From Tetradesmus obliquus (Eukaryota; Chlorophyta; Chlorophyceae; Sphaeropleales; Scenedesmaceae): 64,000 bases of DNA. Position 1 is the first letter of the stretch, and every line of letters starts with the position of its first letter. Under the pieces are notes generated by a model. The model saw only the letters and a program-made list of their open reading frames with translations. It was not told the origin of the DNA and ran no database searches. Shown in pieces: positions 47,070 to 55,746 of the stretch. The translations under genes were made by a program, and so were the position numbers. Where the stretch lies: NCBI GenBank assembly GCA_030272155.1, contig CP126202.1, positions 372,001-436,000 of the forward strand, given 5' to 3'.

Positions 47070-48932
47070 CTACAGCTTTGCGCGGGGTGCTGCTGCGTCC
47101 AGGATGGGCTGCAGCTTCAGAGCCAGCCCCATGCTGCCGTTGATCTTCAGCTTACGCAGCAGGAAGGCCTGCAGGACACACCACACAGCCAGGGCAGCAC
47201 GTTTACATCATGCTGGGTATCCAGAATTATGTGAGACAAGCCGATTGCCTGAAGGTTGTCGGCAATGTGGGCTGCCGTTGGTCTTGAGCTTGCGCAGCAG
47301 GAAGGCCTGCAGGACACACCACACATCCAGGGCAGCAGGGTTGCGGTGGGCTGCCATGTGAGCTGGAGATGCTAAGTACATGAGGCAAGGCGCCCGCAGA
47401 AGGTTTACCTGCGGTGTGCACGGTCTCTGCTGCAATGCCGCTGAGCCAACAGTGAGCCGAATGAAGAGAAACCCCATGACAGCAGTTGTGTTTGCACATT
47501 GCTTGCAGGAGGATAGCAGTTTGCTGCTGCTGCTCAAGGCTTCCCAATATCTTTTCAGCTTTGCTTCCAAGCGCACCTGCTGAGGGTTGAGCTTGCCCAT
47601 GACCAGCTTGACAATGTGCGCAGTGTCTACTATGATACCGCCGGCACTGAGCAAGCAGCTTGACAGCCCATGACGCCGCTTGCAGGAGGACAGAACCCGG
47701 CTGCCGCGCGACTGCATGGCTCTGTCAGGCCCAGCTGCTGCTGTGCCGTGCTTTCCATATTTGCTGGCAAGCGCACCTGCTGAGGCTTGAGCTTGCCCAT
47801 GACCAGCTGCTGCTGTGCAATGCAAAGCCCACCTGCTGTGCGCAGCTGGCTGGCTGCATAGCATAGCTGCATGGCGAAACTCGGTGACAAGGGCAGCTGC
47901 TGCACCACAGCACTCGCTGCAGATAATCTAAAATACGACATCTAGAAGCTAACCAATATCTACTTTGTGCGGCGCACCTGCTGAGGGTTGAGCTTGCCCA
48001 TGACCAGCTTGACAAAGTTTTCGTCGCTGATGGTCAGCGTGAGGTCCGGCTTCTCTGACGGCGCGCCTTTGCTGACGCTGCCGCTGCCTTGGCGCAGGTC
48101 GAGCGCCCACTGCTCGCCATCGATGTTGAACACAACCAGGCCCTGCAGGAAGTTGCAGGAAACAGCAGGAAATGATATTGTTTGAGAAATGTGACGCACG
48201 TGTAGTTGGACTGGGACTGCTCGCCATTGATGTTGAAAACAACCAGGTGCTGCAGAAAGCACATGTTGATTGACGGTGTTACAGACACTTGAAAGCTGTT
48301 GTATATGTGACATCAGGCATGCTGCTGGGGTCATCAACTATCTCACAAGCCTCTCTCTCAACTATCTCTCAACTATCAATTGTTTGTACAGAAGGTCAGT
48401 ATTGTACACAGACGGCCCTTGCAGGAGGCCTGTATATGAGCAGATTATCGCTGCATGGGGACAGCGGCTGATGCACACGCTGTCCCGGGTGACTTGCATA
48501 TGCAGGCCAAACCAGAGTCAACGAAAATGAAGCGGCTGGCATAACCAACACACAAAACAACTCTCTGTGTACTTCTGCTGGCAAAGGTGGGCAACAACCA
48601 ACACAACAGCACGAGCAGCTGCTGGCTGTTGCAATGAGTAGCAACTTGTCAAACTGCTGCTGGTGGCATGCAAGTGGCTCTCATTCGACTTTGCAGCCTA
48701 TAATGTGCATGTTGTAAGTTTAAACAGTTATCTCGCGTGGTCTTATACACAAGCAACGTCGCTGTTGTACAATGCAGACAGGGCCAACATGCTGGCAACA
48801 GACAGCAGCACCAACCTTGGTCTTCTGCACCAGGTCCTCGCCATCCGACTTCAGAGCCTTGTCCAGCTGATCGAAAAGAGCTGCTGCTGCTTTGGCAGGC
48901 GTGCCTGCTGTGTTTACGCGAGTGACCGACAT
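47070..48932 (-). CDS. SCP2 sterol-carrier domain protein with PTS1-like AKL end
   Basis: Exons on the minus strand are 48932-48816, 48142-47978 and 47168-47070, all phase 0, giving 126 residues, a normal length for a stand-alone SCP2 protein. SCP2 domains bind sterols, fatty acids and acyl-CoAs in a hydrophobic cleft. Seen in order: ALFDQLDKALKSDGEDLVQK (first helix), GLVVFNIDGEQWALDLRQG (strands), KPDLTLTISDENFVKLVMGK and LNPQQAFLLRKLKINGSMGL. The last three residues are Ala-Lys-Leu, an accepted variant of the SKL peroxisomal signal, so import into peroxisomes is likely. The start is the first ATG (MSVTRVNTAG). It is divergent from the MDP-1-like gene across 437 bp. Exon edges are copied within both introns. 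Confidence 0.85.
47266..47310 (-). repeat. Intronic copy of exon-3 5' edge (SCP2-like gene)
   Basis: GCAGGAAGGCCTGCAGGACA (plus strand) and its surroundings repeat the acceptor and first dozen codons of exon 3 (AFLLRKLKINGS; copy AFLLRKLKTNGS). Confidence 0.9.
47574..47815 (-). repeat. Two intronic copies of exon-2 3' edge (SCP2-like gene)
   Basis: The exon-2 end and donor (47973-48015, VKLVMGKLNPQQ then GTGCG) recurs at 47574-47620 and 47771-47815. Both copies keep the donor; peptides read LVMGKLNPQQ and LVMGKLKPQQ. Confidence 0.9.
48205..48252 (-). repeat. Intronic copy of exon-2 5' edge (SCP2-like gene)
   Basis: ACTGCTCGCCATTGATGTTG (plus strand) and flank repeat the acceptor and first 12 codons (LVVFNIDGEQ) of the exon starting at 48142. 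Confidence 0.9.
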
Positions 48933-49369
48933 GTTTTCTGCGGTTGCTGCTGCACACGGACTTTTGGAAATGCCGCGTCCTCGCTATAGGATCAGCAAAA
49001 CGCAAAGCCACATCAGCTGCACCAACTACAGAAGCAAGTTGATGGCGACCTTTGAACAAAGCACCTTGGCGGGCTGCCGTTGTGCTGACCTGTCTGGGCA
49101 AAGACCTAGCCGCAGCACCCTAACAGAATTACTAATGGCTCTGTCACACCTGCTCTTCTCGGGTTTGTGTGGCTGTGTCTGCTTTGTCATTAACCGTAGT
49201 AGCCAGAATACGCATGCCTTGCACCGCCAAAGCACCTCGCTGTACAATACCGCAACTTCAGCGCATCTGCTGCTGTGCCCACAAAACACGCGCACACTTT
49301 TCAAGGCAGTACTTGCCTTTCTTACAACATCACCTGCCAACAAGCAGTAGCAAGTATTTTATTTCAGCG
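48933..49369. promoter_or_regulatory. Divergent intergenic region, likely shared promoter
   Basis: The 437 bp lie between the start codons of the SCP2-like gene (minus) and the MDP-1-like gene (plus). No specific box was identified; the role is inferred from arrangement only. Confidence 0.4.
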
Positions 49370-51057
49370 ATGACGGAGCAGAACGCACCCAAAGGAGAGC
49401 CGTACGGCCAGGCAGTGGCGTGCCTACACAGCTGCCCCAGCTTGCCAGCAGCAGTGGTCATCCACCCGGATCATGTGCTGTGGCCCCAGAGCAGGTGTGC
49501 TTGAATTAATGCATTGCAGCAATACATCAGCAGTGAAACATGGCCACACATGAAGGAGTTTTGCAAGCCACAGCCATACAGCAGTGCAGCAACCACCCTG
49601 ACCATGTGCTGTGGCCCCACAGCAGGTGGGGTGTGATTGCATAGATCGTGGTGTAGCAACAGAAACGGTTGATGTGGTCACATATAAACAGATGTTGCAT
49701 GCAGCAGCAGTACAGCGCTGCTGCGCCGCCAGTGCAGTTACAGCGTAGGCATGAGCATGTGCATTTGCCGAGCACTTGTCAAGCAGTACCTTTCAAGCAC
49801 ATGCAACATGCCTTTGCATTAGCACTGCAGTTGCCTTTGCATTAGCACTGCAGGTGCCTTGCTGATGCAACTGCCTCTCTTATGCATGTTTGGCACCTGG
49901 CTGTTACCATTAAGGGCCCAACAGCACATGGCTTCCAACTGCTGCAGCAGGCCTCTGCAGCCCTGAGTGCTGCTGCACCAACCGCCGCTGTTGCACGTGT
50001 TGTACACCTTTCCCGCCTGCAGGGACGGCCTAACACCAGATGGCTTCCAACTGCTGCAGCAGGCCTCTGCAGTGCTAAGTGCTGCTGCACCAGCCACCTC
50101 TATTGCAATGCAACCCTGTTTGCACTGTATGCAGTGACGGCCTAACGCCAGATGGCTTTCAACTGCTGGAGCAGGCCTCGGCAGTGCTGTCTGCACTGCG
50201 TGCACAGCAGCTGCCAGTAGCACTGGTGGTGCCTGCCAGCAGTGCACAGCTTGTTCGAAGCTGCTTGGACAGCTCCAACATGGCTGCTCAGTTCACGACA
50301 GTGGTGAGGGGAGGGTGGTGTGCTGTGTGGTGGCTGAATTGTATCGCTTCAAACAAAATATTGCTGTCGTATGGTATGCAGGCAGCATAATGCATTACTG
50401 CTCTTGTGTGCTGCTATGTGTGCTTGCCTGGACGATGTCTACATGGCAGTTCAATAATGACAGCGGCAAATGGACGCATGGGCGGAGAGAAGCATGCGCG
50501 TTTGGGCTGGTTGGCGTTGCTGCTTCCAGCCTATGCACCGCTTAAATATGCGCTGCAAATGACTCAGTCAGAGGCATCCGTGGTAGCTTGGTTGAGTTGT
50601 GCCTGCGCTGAACTGCATGCAACTGGTGTGCAGACATTGACTTGTACTACTCTGCTTGTTTCCTGCTGTGTATGCTTGCTTGCAATCACACCTACTGCAC
50701 AGTCTGACTATTGCGGCTTGTGCCACAACTGCTGCATTACCCACACAGGTTGAGTTTGAGGATGACACACAGCAGCAACCACCACAGCAGCAGCAGCAGC
50801 AGCAGCAACCTGGCAGGCCCGCGCAGCCGCGTGTGAGCAGTGCTTGGGCAGCAGCAGCAGCCAGCCTGAAGTCCCAACTAGGATGCCCTTGGCAGCAGAT
50901 GCTGTTCTTCAGTGCTGACCCTTTAGGGGTGAGGGAGGCGAGCAGGCTGGGTATGGCTGCTACTAAGGTGCCTGTTGCTACTGGGCTGGACGTGGGGAGC
51001 TTGAGGGCTGGGCTGCAAGTGTATGAGAGCAAACTGGAAGCTGACAGGGGCTATTAG
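49370..51057 (+). CDS. MDP-1-like HAD protein, predicted inactive
   Basis: Exons 49370-49494, 50135-50303 and 50749-51057, phases 2 and 0, give 200 residues. It resembles magnesium-dependent phosphatase 1 of the HAD superfamily. MDP-1 begins with a strand carrying DxDxT then LWP; here PAAVVIHPDHVLWP aligns, with His32 at the nucleophile Asp, Asp34 kept and Val36 at the Thr. The helix and strand of motif II follow (QLLEQASAVLSALRAQQLPV, ALVVPASSAQLVRSCL). The late block FFSADPLGVREASRLG aligns with the family's FFDDE...N...S.LG block, with Ser-Ala-Asp in place of the acidic pair. Losing the nucleophile predicts no phosphatase activity. A Gln run of eight lies at 111-118. The end reads GLQVYESKLEADRGY. 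A binding or regulatory role is possible; a different HAD subfamily is not excluded. Confidence 0.7.
49598..49632 (+). repeat. Intronic copy of exon-1 3' edge (MDP-1-like gene)
   Basis: GACCATGTGCTGTGGCCCCA and CAGCAGGTG repeat the end of exon 1 and its donor (49470-49497, DHVLWPQS), about 130 bp downstream. Confidence 0.85.
49914..50095 (+). repeat. Two intronic copies of exon-2 5' edge (MDP-1-like gene)
   Basis: ATGGCTTCCAACTGCTGCAG and CAGGCCTCTGCAG occur at about 49928-49968 and 50038-50085, matching the start of exon 2 at 50135-50185 (DGFQLLEQASAV). The upstream flank GACGGCCTAAC is shared by the second copy and the exon. Confidence 0.9.
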
Positions 51058-51095
51058 GAGTAGTGCTGGTGTGTGCTGGTGGCTGATGCTGCTGC

Positions 51096-51303
51096 CAAGG
51101 TGCCTGTTGCTACTGGGCTGGACGTGGGGAGCTTGAGGGCTGGGCTGCAAAGTGTATGAGAGCAAACTGGAGAGTGATAGAGGGTACTAGCGGTGGGTTG
51201 TTGAAGGGTAGATGCTGATGTTGGGCTGTGTGTGTGGTGACTGCTGGACGTGGGGAGCTTGAGGGCTGGGCTGCAAGTGTATGAAAGCAAGCTGTAGAGT
51301 GAT
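51096..51303 (+). repeat. Two copies of the terminal-exon end (MDP-1-like gene)
   Basis: The last 30 or so codons (VPVATGLDVGSLRAGLQVYE) with the stop are repeated at about 51098-51190 and 51243-51303, just beyond the gene. GGACGTGGGGAGCTTGAGGG is identical in all three. The copies end at their own stops. Confidence 0.9.
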
Positions 51304-51938
51304 AGGGTTGCTGCTAGTAAAGCTAGTAGCTCTGTGTGTGTTGGTGGCTGCTGATGAGCGAATCCAGTGCAATGCAGCTGCCAGGAAGGATGTTTGGATG
51401 TTGACGGTGGTGTTGTTATGACAGGCAGTGCAGCAAAGTGCTGGCTGCAACACTGGTTCGTGTCTGATTAGAGGTGGCAGCCTGACAGTACAGGGTTGTA
51501 CTGGGTTGTACTGCTGGTTGTGTTGACACCAGCTCAGGCGAAGCCTTGAAAGTCTGCTCGGCAATTCCCATGAACCCAAGCCCTGATGTGCTGGTACAAT
51601 CTTTACGAACACCGTGTGTGGATGTGCACACGGACGTTTGAAAGTGCCAGATGCTTTCTGGGACCAGATGAGGAAGCCAGTGAGTTGCAGCAGCAGCACC
51701 TGCATAACCTGTCACAGCAGTGCAGTCTTACATAATTGCTTGTACTCTGAGATTTTGACTGCAACTTCACGTCCTGAAGGCTTCGAGTTGAAGCCAGGTC
51801 ACCCGTCGCTTGGTCTTCTGCTGAACTGCCTGCGAAATGAATTCCCATCCTTGTCGCTGCGCATCAACTCACATTGGATTGTACAGGGTGTACTAAGATA
51901 AACAAATCGCTGTGTCATCGCGAGGTGGCCTAGCAGAC
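51304..51938. other. Spacer between two plus-strand genes
   Basis: 3' flank of the MDP-1-like gene and upstream region of the next gene. A frame at 51614-51901 has no family features and no splice support, so it is not called. Confidence 0.4.
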
Positions 51939-54204
51939 ATGTTGCCTGCTAACCCAGGAGCAGCAGCGCAGCAGCAGCGGCCAGATGGACTCACAGCAAG
52001 AGAGCAGGCGTACCAGTTACGCATGGGAGAGCGTGGCTACCAGCGTTTCGAAACGATAAAGCGGCAGGAGCGTCAGCGAGGCACGTACTGCTGCATACAG
52101 CAGCAGCAACAGCAGCAGCAGGGCATGCAGATCGTGTGCACTTACAGCAGCTGTACAAAGCCACGGCAAGAGCACTATACTGCTGAATCCTCAGGTTTTG
52201 ACAGACCAACGTGCAAGCACTGCATGCTGACATATTAAGCAATTGCTGTCCAATTCACCAGGACACCACCTGCAGCAGCTGCTGGCTGACAGTTCTGGAA
52301 GCATGCATAAGTATCTACAAGTAGACTGTCCGCCTGCACAGTCCCCACACTCGCTGATGTTGTGCTCACCATGCTGGCCTGCTGCCTTGCCGCTCTGTAT
52401 GTGATCATGTGCTTCGCATTCACTTCTGCAGTATGGGACAACATGCGCAGCTTAGCAGCAGGCCGCTACAAAGCGGGCCTCATGCCTCCCTGGTTCAAAA
52501 AGGAGTGGCTAGACATAGAAGAGGCTCCTACAAACACCTGGTGGCGGCAGCAGGGACTATCAGCATACAGAACAGACACAAGCTGGCTGGGGGAGAGCGC
52601 ACCCAGCAGCAGCAGCGGCGATGGCGGCGGCTTGGGTGGCAGCGGCAGCGGCGGCGCAGGTGCGTGTGCCAGACCTTGGGGTCACATCGCTGCTGCTTTC
52701 AGCAGTCTTCCAGCAGTAGGAAGCCAAGGAATGTAGGGATGATGGCCAGTGGTGCTGCTGTTCATGCGCACAGCGAGCAGCAAACAGCAATGTTGGGGGT
52801 GTCGTGCATGTGCAGCACAGCACATTACCCCACTGCTCACTGGCGCATTGCCTCTGCAGTCACATGGACGCACAAGGCGCAGCATGCCTGAACTGCGGTG
52901 CACGCATTGTTGACAGGCTGTCCTACATTCAGATGGCAACGGTGGCAGATGGCGCTGGTGGCAGGAGGACACCTACTAGCCGCCTCAGGACTGGGGGAAG
53001 ACCCTCAAACCTATACAACAGCCATGCACCAAAACTCAACCCTGCTGTGTATGTTGTTTCAGGTGGCAACGGTGACGGCTGGCGCTGGTGGCGGGAGGAG
53101 GACCCCTACTGGCCGCTGAGGGATTGGGGAGACCACCCCATGCGCTGGTGGACCTGGGGCTTAGCAGCAGCACTGGCAGGTGAGAGAATATCATAAACGT
53201 TATAATGATATGACAGACAGCTGAAATAACGTGTACGTTGTGGAGAGCGTTTGTCATTGGGAGACCACCTCATGTGCTGGTGGACGTGGGGCCTTGCAAC
53301 AGCAGTGGTAGGCGAGGGTTGTTATGTTATGTTACTCAGGCACTGCTGTCGATGTGCTGGGCCACATCGCGCACGTCTGTCATGCAACAGCAGGCTCAAA
53401 AGCAGACATCGACTGCTGATTCTGCTGACTGCTGCTCTGCTTGCATCTTGCTGCAACTGCTCCCTTGTTGCAGCTGGAGGCGTCATTGTACATGCTCATC
53501 AAGACACTGACTTGCGGTTCTGCTGACCACTGTTCTGCTTGCACTGCCTTTTTCATTGCCCCTGCCTTGCAGCTGGAGGCGTTTTTGTGCTCGTTGAGAT
53601 GTTGACCTCCAGTTTGACCATGCTCTGCTTGCCTGTCGTTTACATTGCCCCTGCCTTGCAGCTGGAGGCGTGTTTGTGCATGCTCGTTGAGACGTTGACC
53701 TCCAGTTTGACCACTGCTCTGCTTGCCTGTCTGTTACATTGCCCCTGCCTTGCAGCTGGTGGCGTGTTTGTGCATGCGCAGACAGGCTGCCCGTCTGCAG
53801 CACACCTGGGCATTGGCAGTGGGGCGCTGCTGGGTATGGCAGCAGTAGCCATGTCAGACATACGGGGAGGCAACCCTCTTGGAGAGCTGGGAGTGAAGGC
53901 TGCCTTTGGTGAGTGCGGTGTCTGTGGTTTAGGATGCTTTTCAGCTGATCTGCGCTCGGTTTGCTGACTCTAAGTGTGTACTGAGCATGCTGCCTTTGCA
54001 TGCTTGCAATTGCCTCTACACTGCTGCTCCTTTCAACCGAACTAGTGCATGCACATCATGCACAAAGTGACTTGCCCTGCGCTGAGTGTGCTGCTGCTGC
54101 CGCCTCACCACTGTCCTGCAGCCGTCTGTGCAGCGCTCGCCTTCAGCGACTTCAGTGGCAGGGGCCTCAAGCCTTGCCCGCAGCAGCAGCAGCAGCACTG
54201 GGGC

Positions 54205-54237
<33 letters not shown>

Positions 54238-54751
54238 TTCAGGGGCACGGGCTGGCTGTGCATGTGCAGCGCGCTGCTGTACATGTGGACTGGCATGGCT
54301 GGCTTATCAAGCTATGCGCTGCCGACCAACCCTGGAGAAGCGTTCAAGATGGTTGACGTGGCGCAGCGGCACAAGGTGGGCTGAGAACATTCATTATGGT
54401 TGATCTCTTTCTATGTGTCATTGTTGCCAAACAACCGTGGGGAGGCGCGCAGGGTGTGGATGTGAAACAGCAGCACAAGGTGGGCGGAGGATCCTGTGCA
54501 TGGTGAACTGCGGGCTATTTTTTGCGCATGTTGGCAATGCATGCAGTGCCGTGGGGTGCGGGCACATGGCGGCTGCTGGATGCAATTGATATGTAGCATC
54601 ATGGGCGTACTGCATACTGCAGCGTGTCAGCAGGCAGGCAAATGACCAAAACCCTGTTGCGTGCTGCTGTCCCTGCTGCCGCTGCTGTCCCTGCTGCTGC
54701 TGCCAGGTGTGGGACTACTGGGGCTATGGAGACCTGACCATGAGGGTGTGA
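51939..54751 (+). CDS. Unrecognised six-exon protein, Trp-rich with hydrophobic segments
   Basis: Proposed exons 51939-52194, 52432-52659, 53063-53179, 53756-53908, 54122-54375 and 54707-54751 join in phases 1, 1, 1, 1, 0 to give 350 residues. Exon 1 starts MLPANPGAAAQQQRPDGL and has a basic helix (RGYQRFETIKRQERQRG). Exon 2 has GLMPPWFKKEWLDIEEAPTN and a Gly/Ser run. Exon 3 is very Trp-rich (GWRWWREEDPYWPLRDWGDH, then RWWTWGLAAALA). Exon 4 is Gly/Ala-rich with a likely membrane or buried segment (GIGSGALLGMAAVAMSDIRG). Exon 5 has GWLCMCSALLYMWTGMAGL, also membrane-like. The 14-codon last exon ends WDYWGYGDLTMRV. Exons 3-6 share perfect phase agreement and are well supported; the join of exon 1 to 2 is less sure, and an alternative start at 52371 (MLACCLAALYVIMCFAF) would add a membrane helix instead. 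No family recognised. Confidence 0.65.
52930..52978 (+). repeat. Intronic copy of exon-3 5' edge (six-exon gene)
   Basis: GGTGGCAGATGGCGCTGGTG and GCAGGAGGACACCTACT match the start of exon 3 at 53063-53112, about 130 bp upstream. The acceptor-like CAGATG is diverged. Confidence 0.8.
53255..53316 (+). repeat. Intronic copy of exon-3 3' edge (six-exon gene)
   Basis: GGGAGACCACCTCATGTGCT and GGTGGACGTGGGGCCTT repeat the end of exon 3 (53127-53182) with a donor-like GTAGGC, about 130 bp downstream. Confidence 0.85.
53465..53705 (+). repeat. Three intronic copies of exon-4 5' edge (six-exon gene)
   Basis: TTGCAGCTGGAGGCGT plus about 20-40 bp occurs near 53468, 53567 and 53657, before the real exon start at 53756 (TTGCAGCTGGTGGCGTGTTT). 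The last two copies extend upstream through GCCCCTGCC, so intron flank is copied too. The peptide edge is AGGVFVHA or similar. Confidence 0.9.
54455..54492 (+). repeat. Intronic copy of exon-5 3' edge (six-exon gene)
   Basis: CAGCAGCACAAGGTGGGC repeats the exon-5 end and donor at 54363-54381 (AQRHK then GTGGGC); ACAACCGTGGGGAGG and GTGGATGTGA just before also follow the exon order. Confidence 0.7.
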
Positions 54752-55746
54752 GCAGCAGCAGCAGCAGCAGCGGCGGCGGCAGCAGCAGCAGCAGCGGCGG
54801 CAGCAGCAGCAGCAGCGGCGGCAGCAGCAGCGGCAGCAGCATCGGCAGGCTGTGCTGGATTGAATTGAACAGCAGCATCACGCAGACAGCGCGGCGCGCC
54901 AGTGAAGATTGCCGCTGCGGAAGGCTGAGAGTGTGAGCAGCAGCAGCAGCGGCAGAGGCAGTTGCAGCCGCTGGCTGTGCTGCAGTGGACTGCACAGTAC
55001 TGTCACACATCACAGCGGCAGCTGATCGTTGAAGTGAGTGCTGCAGAGGACTGCAGGCCTGGCGATGCACAGCAGCAGCGTCTGTGAGGGGCACAGAGAT
55101 GACAGGGCGCCGCTGGCATGTGTTGTCAGCAGTGATTGTGATTGGACTGCAGCTGGCCCGGTATCCAGTTGACTTGCCGCTGCAAGTGCGAGAGATGGGA
55201 GCCTCTTCGCGGCACAACAGCATTCAGAGTGTCACAACAGCAGGCAGTGCACAGCAGCAGCAACTTTGCGTCAACCGGTATGGTGCTGAGTGGTAGCCCC
55301 AGGCATGATTGCTTGAAGTGTTGGTCATGATTTGTAATGTGTGACCTGCATGCACGTTGAAACTCTTTGTACCTGTACATGGTGTGCGACGGCCTGGCAC
55401 AACTGCAGCACAGCCTACTGACTTCGCTGGATGTTACCACGCAGAGAAACTTTCAACTATTGATCATGTCTCTTATTCAGGGCACCATGCCAACTTGCTC
55501 TGCCCGACCAACACGTCAGCAGCAGAAGATGACGCCCCTGGATTACTGCCTGCTCTTGAGCGTCAACCCTTAAGGCCGATGGTTGCCCATACCACCACAA
55601 CCGTCAGCGCCACTTGCTACTATTGACCGGCTTCTATACATCAAAACCATCACAAATGCTTTGGGCGCAATACATGAGGGCATCGATCCTGCTTCGGTTC
55701 ATCCGGTTTCGGGATCACAATCCGCGCCTCACCCCACAATGCCTAC
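54752..55746. other. Spacer with AGC/GGC-rich runs
   Basis: Begins with Ser/Gly-codon-like AGC and GGC repeats (54752-54850) right after the stop of the six-exon gene. A TGTAA lies near 55335. No coding exon was recognised before the beta-helix-like gene at 55747. Confidence 0.4.
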
